The notes under the pieces were generated by a model. The model ran no database searches. It worked only from the letters and a program-made list of their open reading frames with translations, and was not told the origin of the DNA. From Hansfordia pulvinata (lineage: Eukaryota; Ascomycota; Sordariomycetes; Xylariales): a DNA stretch of 64,000 nt. Below, piece by piece: positions 55,398 to 64,000 of this stretch (positions within the stretch are counted from its first letter, which is position 1; each line of letters begins with the position of its first letter). The position numbers were made by a program, and so were the translations under genes. The stretch lies in assembly GCA_006538405.1 (NCBI GenBank), contig BJKQ01000023.1:1-64000 (forward strand), read 5' to 3'.

Positions 55398-57590
55398 GGA
55401 CAATCAGGCAGATGAACTCCAGAGACTCAGGCATGTTCTTGAGGAAGCGAGGCGCCAGTGGGAGGAATCGGATCGCCAACGAGATGAAGAAAACCGTCGA
55501 CGGCAAGAAGCAGAAAAGGCTGCTCAGTCATCACAATCACAACCGCTCCGAAATTTCCTCGAAAGCTGCCACGAGCTAAGTCTCGCCACCAAAGTTGTCA
55601 CTGGACCCTATTCGACTACACAGGGTGACACGACAAATCCAACAGGCCGAATCTACCCGCAGCAGATCGTCCACTGGCAGACCTTCCCCTCCGATCCCGT
55701 GTTTCCCTCCTCGACCCAGTTTGACCACGTCAGAACCCTTATCCGCCCTATCAGCAGCAAGCTCGGGCCCAGCGACTACGAGCGTGACACAGTCGAGAAT
55801 ATCCTCCGCAAATTGTTTAATGCCATATACAATGATGAGCACTTGAGATCGAAACTGGAATTAAATGGCACACCCTCGTTCGAAAGCCATACGGATCGAG
55901 GCAAGATTGACGAGTTTCTGACCACCTCCATGGAAGACATGTCCATCGGCGCTCGCCCTTGACAGCCAGCTGCTCCGAAAATCAGGCGGAAGGCCCAGGG
56001 CAAGGGGAACCGCGCGGACCAGTTGTGTAGCTACGAAGATACATATGGTCAGAAGGTTCCTGCCGTGGCAATCGAGTACGAATCACCTCACAAGCTGAGT
56101 CGCGACACCCTTGTCACTGGTCTCTTATCCGATATCCAACCCGAGAAGGATATCGTCCACCAATCTGGCGAAGGCTTCAAATTTACCGCGCGGAGGCTCT
56201 CGGCTGCCGTCATCACACAATTGTTCTCATACATGAATGGTAAAGGCGTGCAGTAAGGATATATATGCACTGGGGAGGTCATTGTCTTTCTACACATCCC
56301 GGACGACCCTACCATCGTCGAATATTATATCTGCATCCCCAACAAGGACGTGGTAGACGACGATGACGCCAAGCTCCACCTTACGGCAGTGTCTCAGGTT
56401 TTTGCCTTCATTCTCCAGGCCACTCGTGCCGAGCCACCCCCAGCAGCGTGGCACGATGCGGCGGAAAAGCTTGGGATCTGGTCTGTCGAATACGACGACG
56501 TGCTCAAGGCCATTCCGCTCCGTGAGCGCAATCCAGTGCAAGCTTCTCCTTACATCCCTCGCATTGGAAGGGCTTTTCTCGATCCCCAATTCGCACTCGG
56601 TCCCGATGCAAGCCGCTTGGAGACGTTTCACAGCAGAGGGACAGTGACGATGATGACGAAGGAAATCATTCATCGCCATCGCCATCGCTGGGTCCGCTTG
56701 CTCGTGTCGCACAGAAGAGGACCTCTCATATGTCGCAGACTCAGGGTCAGCGGAGTAGCCAAGGGCATACCGAGAGCAGCACCGGAAAAGCTAAAGTTCA
56801 TGATCGTCCTAATTGCTCGCAGGAATGTCTTTCCGAGCCTTGCCCGAGGGAGCTTAATGGACAAGAGATGTCCAAACCTGAAGGATCACGGGAAGAAGCA
56901 CCCCAAGCCTCTTAGGCTCCTCCAGCTTGTTCGCAGCCAGCTCGCTCATGATCCTGGTCGCGATGCGGATTTTGCCCCTCTTCATCTTTCAGGCGCTCTT
57001 GGGGCTTTGTTCAAACTACGACTGTCTTCGCACGGTTACACCTTTGTCTCCAAAGGCAGGGAACGTCTTGACTTGCATCGGCTACAACATGAAGCCCAGG
57101 TTTACACTCGGCTGGAACCTTTGCAAGGACTATGTGTTCCAGTGATTCTAGGGATGGTAGAACTGGTTCTACCTTCTTACTACGATCATGGCGTTTTTAC
57201 CCTTTTCATGCTTCTGAGCCATGGCGGGAAATCTTTGCATGACTGCACCAGCCAGGATGAGAAACAGACAATCCTGCTCAAGATTGATACTGCCAATCAA
57301 AAGATACACCGTCTCGGTGTGCTCCACCGCGATGCTGAAACGCGGAACCTGCTTTACGACGAGCGACGATGAGATGTCATGGTGATCGATCTTGAGACGT
57401 CTGCAATAAGTGATGTCGAGGAGTATGTACATAGGTACCGTGTGCCACTTGAAGAACTTGATTCGGAGCAAATCATGCATATGAAGAACATTCTGGAAGG
57501 CCTGAAATCTGCTCACAGACCCGGAAAGCCAAATTGTTTCAAGCCAAATTATACAATGTCAGGCACGAGGTAGCTCGTATCTTGGGGTAG
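55398..57590 (+). pseudogene. PD-(D/E)XK-like / kinase-like fusion, right-arm copy, broken
   Basis: From ATG 55398 (MDNQADELQRLRHVLEEARR) the frame has a longer coiled coil than the left copy but lacks its EAIWNVLSTGSS block. It stops at 55960-55962, where CGA of the left copy is TGA. A second stop at 56254-56256 replaces TAC. About 56565-56850 is read out of frame, and a TGA at 57370-57372 follows YDERR. Two key sites differ: IEYK has become IEYE, removing the lysine of the D...ExK motif, and IDFE has become IDLE. The HRD...N catalytic loop (VLHRDAETRN) survives. It is therefore a pseudogene, though blocks are well conserved. Confidence 0.8.
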
Positions 57591-57639
57591 TCTTGTATGG
57601 ATGATGAAATACTGGGCTCTGCCAGAATCTAGCTCTAGA

Positions 57640-58830
57640 GCTGGTCTTTGAACATGACTACAATCCTAATTCTAGCAGACTTTGACCGATTTGTGAAATG
57701 AAAAGCCCGGTCTGAGTCTTAATGGAACTTGATGCATACTTTATGAAAAAACCGACTCCTAGAGTTTTCGATACCTTTCTACGCTCGCATCGCTCGACTC
57801 ATTAGGTCGAGGTGGACAAGGAAATTGGCTTGCTTGGTGAAAGCAAGCCTCTGCGACCTAGGGACAGAAAAAGAACCTCAGTCGTGCCATATTCTAGCGA
57901 ACTCTTTGAGCTGTTCTTGCGCATTTGGAGCTTGTTTAGCGACTCATGCGCGGTTCCAGTAAATCTAAATCCCATATTGTGACCAGTAAAACTGTCATAC
58001 CAGCAGCGAAGAGAAAACTGGGTGCAACGCAGACCCATCGCTTTATGAAGCATGTAAGTCAACTTGCGACTCAAAAGTCCGACAATAATGCAGATTATCG
58101 TGCCGCGAGGGATTTTTCCAGTGTTTGCGAGAATCGTCATGTTCTATGAGAGAGACGTAGTAAGTTAATTGCAGGCTGGCAGCGATGATCTAGAGGTAAC
58201 AACCAAGTCCAGTACTGGCCATGATTCTTACGGCTTCCTGTTGTTTCCTCGAGGAGCAGGTATTTCCGAACCGAGAGCTGAGAACTTTGAAAGACAAAAT
58301 AGATTTTGAAATTACAATTTTTGAAGAAACGGTGGTTTTGTTTGACACATATTGACTTGGCCCCCAGATTTATCTCGAAGGTATTTCACCCCTTGCTCCC
58401 AGCAAGATGAAGCGTGTACCTGTTCTTAAGTCCACGCATTCCTTTAATTGATAGGACCCAAGGCAGGTAAAATGAGTAGCATGCTAAGCAAGCTGCATAG
58501 GGTATATTCATCTTTCTATCGCGCCCCGACGCTTGTTCGTAGTTTTTCGCATATTCCTCGATCCCTTCCAACACGGGAACGAGTCGAAACACTGGCTGTA
58601 ATTTGTAAAGCCATTTTGCTATGGATCTACTCGACTTTCGAAATAATCCGGGGTGCTGTGCTGTCGAAAATGCCAAGTGATCTCGCAAGTGGGCTACTTC
58701 ATGACTTCATTTCTCCATGGGTACGGGCCTATATTCAACCTCAGCGAAGTGGATATCGGTGTTTTGAATTGCCTCCTCCCTAATGCGACCCGCGAATCCT
58801 GCATCACCACATGCTGAGAATCGGCAGTAC
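57640..58830 (-). other. Right-arm remnants: two unrecognised frames and reductase 3' exon
   Basis: Two minus-strand frames are open here but broken in the left arm: 58140-57802 (112 codons; SLRCWYDSFTGHNMGFRFTG) and 58688-58386 (100 codons; VPVLEGIEEYAKNYEQASGR). Further right, 58825-58708 is the complement of ferric-reductase exon 4. Neither small frame is recognised. Their order relative to the reductase is the same as in the left arm, so they may be exons of genes that once lay downstream of it. Confidence 0.45.
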
Positions 58831-58978
58831 ACATACGGATCAGATTAAATACCCAATCGTGAACTCATCAACAACAATACTTTTACCTGGTGGCTTGGTA
58901 CCAGCACATATCTCTTTGTAGATACCTGTATCATATAAATTCAAGCTCTGATTTGGATACAGACAACGACAATATACG

Positions 58979-60088
58979 GGGAGTAAAAGGAGTACTGCGT
59001 CGTCGGTTCACGGGCCCGGTCGTGCCTGCCGAGGCATGATGACATGACCAGGCGTAGCCAGCGGCACTTTGGGAGGTCTCGTACCAGACCGGCTAGCGGC
59101 GGGAGGTTGTGCTTCACTGGAATCCACGTACGTGACTAGCACGCTGGTCTTATCTCGTCATCCTCTCAGGTTGTTGATATGGGCGGCGCAACTTGCGCAA
59201 ATGCCAAAGACAAGTAATACAGTATCACCGCATGTGTCGTCGTTATCCTTCGCTCCCTGTCATGGGTTTATCACCTTTGATGTTTATTGAGAGATATATG
59301 CTGACGAGACTTGTCGATTGGCCGCAGTAGCCTTCTCAGCATCCTCCGCGCCAGCTGTCGCAATCTAAAGCGCAATGCATCCTCAAATTTTGAGGTAACT
59401 CATTCCTCGACTACGACACAGGCGAATTTCACGCGGCTCTGCAGCTAATCCGATCGTTTGAGTCGAGTCAGCCGTGTCTTGAGTTTCTCGCCGCCCGGAC
59501 GCCAGCGGCCGGTGTTGCGAACGATGGACCGGCCGCCACAGTAGACCCAATTTGCTATCTATTCCGTCTCCGACACCTGGCGCCTCACGCTGCTCTGAGC
59601 CCTGATCATCCACGGCATATTCCACCTCAGCGCCGCCGCTGTCGCCGTCGTCGTTCAACTTGGAGGCACAGGCGCTCAGCTTACAAGTATCTGTGAATCA
59701 ATCCGGCCATCTATTCGGTCGTGGCCGGCATCGAGGCCACTTCTTCCGGCGGCATAGTCGGATTCAAGTACGTCTGATCTTCTACATACGCTTAAGCCTC
59801 GCACCGAGAAATGCGCAGAGGTTGATTTCCAATTTCCTTCGATCACCTTGACTGATATGAGAGAGCTACGCCCCCAAGTCTCGGTGCGTGTACCAGGGCT
59901 GCTTCCATAATCACCATGAGTTCCCTTCGTCTGCTAAATCGCCGTCATGGTTCTATTTTGCCTTGTTACCCTATCCAGGATAACCTTTACAGCCACAGGA
60001 GAGTGCCTCTCGCGGATGTTGTATTCGAGGCCAGCCCAAAACCCTCGTTGCCATTCACACACTCACCGCGAGATGGTCGACTGTGGGT
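58979..60088. other. Intergenic region, no gene seen
   Basis: Begins where similarity to the left arm ends. Frames on both strands around 59380-59660 are polar and low-complexity and match no family I recognise. Confidence 0.35.
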
Positions 60089-61131
60089 TCAATTATATAC
60101 TTGCCAAGATGCAGGATTTTCCTTGCTGGAAGGCTCGTTCTTCTCGTCCTGGGCGTCAAGGGTGAATCTGAGCGGCAAGGGTTCGACGGTAACTTTGGGG
60201 ACTGCCTTGATGACCCTAGCCGGGTTGCCAACCGCCACGACGCCCTCGGGGATACTCTTAGTCACGACACTGCCGGCGCCGATGGTTGTCCCGTGCCCAA
60301 TGGTCACGCCATGTAGGAGAATGCTGCCGCCCCCAATCCAGCAGTCCTCGCCAATGGTGATTGGCGCGCCCGTCTCGGGTCCATTGGTGCCGTTGCGCAC
60401 TCGCCCGCATGTTGGGTGCGTTCCAGAATAGAAGGAGCAATTGGGACCAATTAGCGTGCGAGCGCCGACCGTGATGGGCATCGTGTCGATCCACACTGTG
60501 TTGGAATTGATGAAGACGTTGTCGCCAAGCCTGGAGGTGTGGTTGAGAGGCCATGTTAGCATAGGTCTGGTCCAAAGCCGCGTGAGAGGCTCGTGGCGTC
60601 AGCACTTGGATTCAGTGGACGATTTACTTCACGTTGTACCCATAATCCATTGACCGGACCGTCGCACCAAGGGTGATTCGCGAAAAGGTCCTCGTCCTCT
60701 TCGACAGTTGGGGCCCGGGGCGGCATGGGTCGTTCATCATGGATGAGCCTGCCTCAGAGATTAGTCGCGAGCTATATCGCATTGGAGACGGTGCGATAGA
60801 AGGGCGGTCAAAATCTTCGTCGAATCTCCAGGGATGACCGACTCAGCGAAACACGGATCATGTGTTTGATTGTATGCAGATGGAGATCTTGCTCGGGGCT
60901 CTGACGCAGAACCTACTCTCGAAATAGCTCCACTAAGCCCCGGCGCGAGACGTCACTCCCTTCGCTAGCTCGATTGTACGCGTTCTGCGCCCTGCGGCAC
61001 CGCTGACGGGCAGCAAGCATATCCGGCGCAAATGCGAAGTAGTACTCCCTATTCTCCATGCGTCGCCGGTTCTCGACCAGGTCAATTTTGCGAAGGTCCA
61101 TGACAGAAGAAAGAGGCAGTCCAGATTCCAT
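60089..61131 (-). pseudogene. Maltose/galactoside O-acetyltransferase-like (hexapeptide repeat), one frameshift
   Basis: Three exons on the minus strand: about 61131-60917, 60748-60628 and 60530-60089, with introns GTAGGT...GAGGCAG and GTAAAT...GCTAAC...CTCCAG that keep the frame. Exon 1 ends in the Mac domain (EYYFAFAPDMLAARQRC). Exon 2 begins ELIHDERPMPPRAPTVEEDE and should continue into DYGYNVK, but after CDGPVN the sequence is one base out of frame. Exon 3 has hexapeptide beta-helix repeats (LGDNVFINSN; ITIGEDCWIGGG; VTIGHGTTIGAGSVVT; GNPARVI) and the SGTHP active-site histidine. The family transfers acetyl from acetyl-CoA to sugars. Without the indel it would be complete, so it is either a recent pseudogene or a sequence error. 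ATGs at 61101 and 61059 are alternative starts. Confidence 0.7.
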
Positions 61132-62250
61132 AGGTTGATCTTCGAGGTGGTCGGGGAACGAAATAGAGTTGCTCCCTTGAAGGGACTTTTTCCCCCGCAG
61201 TACTGGGGTTTTGGGTGTTGCACTGCGCCTGAAGTGCTTCCAGTGAGGATCGTGGGCGGGAGACGAGCAGGCGAGCTGCAGCGGACGACTGAGTAGGTAA
61301 GGGGAGGGGGAAAAGGGTTTCGTGAAGGGTTGGTCGGGTGTGAGGCACAACGACTATTAAGCCTTCCAATCAAACCCACCTACTGCCGCCCTGGTCAATT
61401 AATACTGCAGACAAGCGCTGCCACCTCGGGCACCTCGGCTGTCCGAATCGGAATTCAAAGGTGGGGGAGGCATTCAAGTCTGAAGTAGATAGTGAAAGAT
61501 CTTCCGTCTCATGCTTTTGTCCATGGAGCCATTAAGAGATTCCTTCCATTGGCGAAACCTGACTTCTTGTGCGCTCTAAGTCCGACATAGTGAGATCCTC
61601 CATGTTCTCATATCGCGTTCATAGTTTAGCACCTATTTTATGTTGATTTGAAAACGTACTTATCATGCAAATGTTGTATTTGACGCAGATACTAAATCAA
61701 TGTGCGCGCTTCAGCTTCGCGCGTGGCTTACGAATGATCTTCAGCACCCTTGCACCGGTCAAAAATAGAGGTAGCAGTCGACGACGGCCGCTGGTCTACG
61801 ATTGAGTGAGCTTAGCTTGTTTATCGTGCTGTTCATAACCGAGATGATGATTTCGGTCGTGTCGCGAATCGAATTTCTGGACGGTTTGTCAACGCTGGCA
61901 GGCGGCAACTGCCGACTATGATAAACAAAAGTCATGCTGAGGGAGGGTAATGCGCGAGAGAGTTCGCGTGCTGCCACGTTCCTGCAATTGACGAATTCAC
62001 GACCGGGGCGCTATTCTGAATGCAGGCGAGGGTGGCCAACCCGGCGCCGAGGGTTATTTGACTTCCGAACGGGGCATAGGTACTCGTATATTACTGTCAG
62101 GCGAAACGAGACTAATACAACCATTTGGGCTTCAGTCTGTTGGGAGTCAAATTCGTCATCATTAAAGCAATGGCTGACTGATACTGATAGAAGAGCACCG
62201 AGGTAACCAATTCATATTTCCCACTCCAAAACACACTGGAATTTCAAGCC
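61132..62250. other. Intergenic region, no gene seen
   Basis: The acetyltransferase frame stays open upstream to 61350 but that extension is low-complexity. The rest shows no recognisable gene. Confidence 0.35.
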
Positions 62251-62606
62251 ATGGATGCCCCAGCCGTCGATCAATCACGTCGCCTAACCGGTTTCGACGA
62301 GAAGTCAGATCTCGCACTCGTGCTTCAGGACACCGAACTACGCCTCCTCAACTATGTGCCTAAATAGCCAATGTGCCATTCAAATATAAGGATCAATACC
62401 AAGCTCCGTCTAAGCGTTGGGGACATCTATCAAGCGGAGAAGAATTCGTCATCTTGAATGGAACGAAATCTCGCCTCGAAGGCAATCTTTTAGATGGCAT
62501 GCGGTACCTCCGCCGCCTATCTGGGTTTGTGTCTATGGGAATTGATGCAATCTGCATCAATCAAGATGACATGCCAGATGATAATTGCGAGCTCAGAACA
62601 GTTTGA
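62251..62606 (+). pseudogene. HET-domain gene, 5' fragment
   Basis: ATG 62251 opens a short frame (MDAPAVDQSRRLTGFDEKSD) that stops at 62367. From 62373 another frame carries the HET core: WGHLSSGEEFVILNG, NLLDGMRYLR and GIDAICINQDDM, close to the family consensus for the WG-start and the IDAICINQ motif. HET proteins trigger vegetative incompatibility and cell death in fungi. The frame ends at 62606, exactly where JmjC copy C begins on the other strand, so most of the HET domain is missing. It is truncated and probably frameshifted. Confidence 0.6.
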
Positions 62607-63986
62607 GAACATGCCTAATCCTCTATATAGAATCTCCCGCTGTATCCTCTTTTGTGATGAACGGGTGCTCTGCCTCGAGCTGAGATAACCGCAGAATCCA
62701 GAGGATCTTCCTGCTGTCCCAAAGCATCATACCGCTCATCATCACGTCAGTCAAAGAGTACGGCGCCTGGATTGTAGCACTTAGCTGGATGAGCAGGTAG
62801 CCGGAATATATGTGAATCCCGACATGGGGCTCGGGAGGCAGATCTTTTAGCGATGTCCAGCTTACGAGACTCCCTGGGGGCCATACAGACCATAGCTTCT
62901 CGCGGCAATTGTCCAAAACCGTCGTAAGGACACCATGACGATCATTATGAGGCGTCGAGAAAGCGCCCTTCTTGGCACAGACACGCGTGTCCACCTGGCT
63001 ATTACCAGTCTTGGAGGTCTCCATGATAGAGGAGGAGGGAAGCGGAAGCAAACAAGAGGGAGTCGGACTGGGCTTGCACCCTCCAAGGCTCAGCATATTG
63101 ACCGGACCGTAGTCGGGGTCTCACACTTTCTTGATGGCCGAGGCAGATGGCATTGACTGTGTCCTAATCACTGCGGCCGTTATGCGGTGAGTCTTCTGAA
63201 AGTCGTGGACGACAATGTTTGGAAAGGACGAGAGATGCTTGACGAATGAGTGCATGTCAAGGCAGGACCTGTCCGCGTTCCATTCTTGGGGGATGAGAAT
63301 AGGCACTTTCGGGCTTACCCTTTTCAGTATTTGCCTCGCTGCCTCTGTCGAGCATATCACAAATTCACCATATGAAAAGGTTTGCTTGGACAAGTAGCAG
63401 GGTGCCGAGATTGGAGATCCCACATAGCATCGCTTCAAAATCTCCAGGTACGCAGGTGCCTCCCGTCTTAGGCGGGATCGGTCCGAGGCATGGCAGAGAA
63501 GAGCTTGTAGGTCGCTGCACGCCGTGAGTCTGGCAGCGCGTGCCCTTTGGCAGCACACCTATACCAGATCGAACCATTGGCTGCAGGCAGGACAGTTCAA
63601 GCTGTGCGCCTTCGTCCGACTGCACAGGATCACTTCTCTACAGTGAGCTTCGCCGTGCGGCAGCTTGATGTATTTCTTCAGAGCGTTGCTCCTGGCGAAT
63701 GAGACCTTGCAAAGATGGCACTACCGTCCGGAACTCGATCGGCTGCACTGGTGGCATTTTATTCGCATGCGACCTCGGAGCAATAGCTGCACCACGTATG
63801 TAGCTGTCCTTGATGTCGACGGATGGAATTATGGCTGAAGTTATGCCCACAGGTAGGGCACTGCTGAGCCTTCACCTTATAGCTACGAGTTATAGCTACG
63901 AGGGTGCGGAGATGGCTGCGTAGACCTAAGTTCCGGGAGTTCACGAACATGTTAGGGCGAGCATACGTAGCTTTGTAACGATCCAT
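62604..63986 (-). pseudogene. Zinc-finger / JmjC-like gene, copy C, decayed and truncated
   Basis: ATG 63986 (MDRYKATYARPNMFVNSRNL) leads to a Cys/His finger (CPTCGHNFSHNSIRRHQ, then WCSYC) better kept than in copy B. Stops follow near 63760 and 63120. The JmjC part reads HNDRHGVLTTVL, REKLWSVW and SGYLLIQLSATIQAP: the first His and Asp are kept but the distal His of copy A (H384) is Gln. A second finger reads CHLCKVSFARSNAL. Similarity ends near 62604, about 15 codons before the exon end of copy A, next to the HET fragment. Any upstream partner gene would lie beyond 64000. Confidence 0.75.
63877..63902 (-). repeat. 13-bp tandem duplication in the N-terminal part of copy C
   Basis: TTATAGCTACGAG occurs twice in direct succession. 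With two copies the start at 63986 is in frame with the first zinc finger; 13 bp is not a multiple of three, so a single copy would shift it. It lies in the same coding region as the repeats of copies A and B. Confidence 0.8.
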
Positions 63987-64000
63987 GCGCGGAGTGGCTA

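Larger units (their letters stand above)
54200..58978. repeat. Right copy of ~4.8-kb inverted duplication
   Basis: Reverse complement of 8150-12955, with the order ankyrin, spacer, kinase, remnant frames, ferric-reductase 3' exons. Similarity ends near 58978 inside reductase exon 3, so the rest of the reductase is missing on this side. The copy has more stops and frameshifts in the kinase but better preserved small frames between kinase and reductase. Confidence 0.85.

Noticed and set aside
55398..57590. RIP as the cause of the right-arm kinase decay
   Set aside because: One stop is a C-to-T change (CGA to TGA), but others are C-to-A and A-to-T, and frameshifts are frequent, so RIP does not explain the pattern.
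1..64000. CRISPR arrays, bacterial operons, tRNA or rRNA genes
   Set aside because: Repeats seen are short tandem or dispersed transposon repeats; genes have spliceosomal introns; no tRNA cloverleaf or rRNA segment was recognised by eye, although a tRNA scan was not possible.

Overview
The window is from a filamentous ascomycete, probably Pezizomycotina. The evidence is short spliceosomal introns (about 50-240 bp, GTAAGT/GTATGT donors, CTAAC/CTGAC-like branch sites), a HET fragment, a Zn2Cys6 fragment, a PTH11/rhodopsin-type membrane protein, a Tad-like LINE and AT-rich patches of the kind left by repeat-induced point mutation. It looks like a repeat-rich accessory or subtelomere-like region, where perhaps ten genes appear intact and many others are broken copies. 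No tRNA, rRNA or CRISPR array was recognised.

Layout. Left arm (1-14.2 kb): a broken basic repeat protein followed by a zinc-finger/JmjC gene ('module' copy A), a ferric reductase, a PD-(D/E)XK-like plus kinase-like fusion gene on the minus strand, and ankyrin pseudogenes. Centre-left (15-29 kb): an unrecognised three-exon gene, an NLR-like C-terminal fragment, a complete squalene synthase, a LINE 3' fragment, a solo LTR and two hypothetical genes. Centre (29-44.7 kb): module copy B (minus strand, decayed), a truncated Zn2Cys6 gene, an intact three-exon short-chain dehydrogenase, a doubly truncated LINE, a second solo LTR in the opposite orientation, a secreted GDPD-like phosphodiesterase and a small secreted protein. 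Centre-right (44.6-53.2 kb): a long decayed LINE with an intact ORF1, and a rhodopsin-domain membrane protein. Right arm (54.2-64 kb): an inverted, decayed copy of the left-arm block ankyrin / kinase / ferric-reductase 3' end, then a hexapeptide acetyltransferase, a HET fragment and zinc-finger/JmjC copy C.

Two structures organise the window. First, about 4.8 kb (8150-12955) recurs inverted at 54200-58978, and a JmjC gene lies outside each copy in mirrored orientation, so the two ends look like arms of one large inverted duplication. Second, the zinc-finger/JmjC gene occurs three times, at least twice downstream of the same large basic partner gene. In copy A a 16-bp repeat present three times puts the ancestral start out of frame with the body, and the other two copies carry different short tandem repeats in the same N-terminal region.

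The central metabolic genes (squalene synthase, SDR, GDPD, acetyltransferase) are separated by repeats and do not form an obvious operon-like cluster. All calls were made by reading translations and comparing segments inside the window. Exon limits are inferred from splice-site consensus and frame continuity; no database search was possible.
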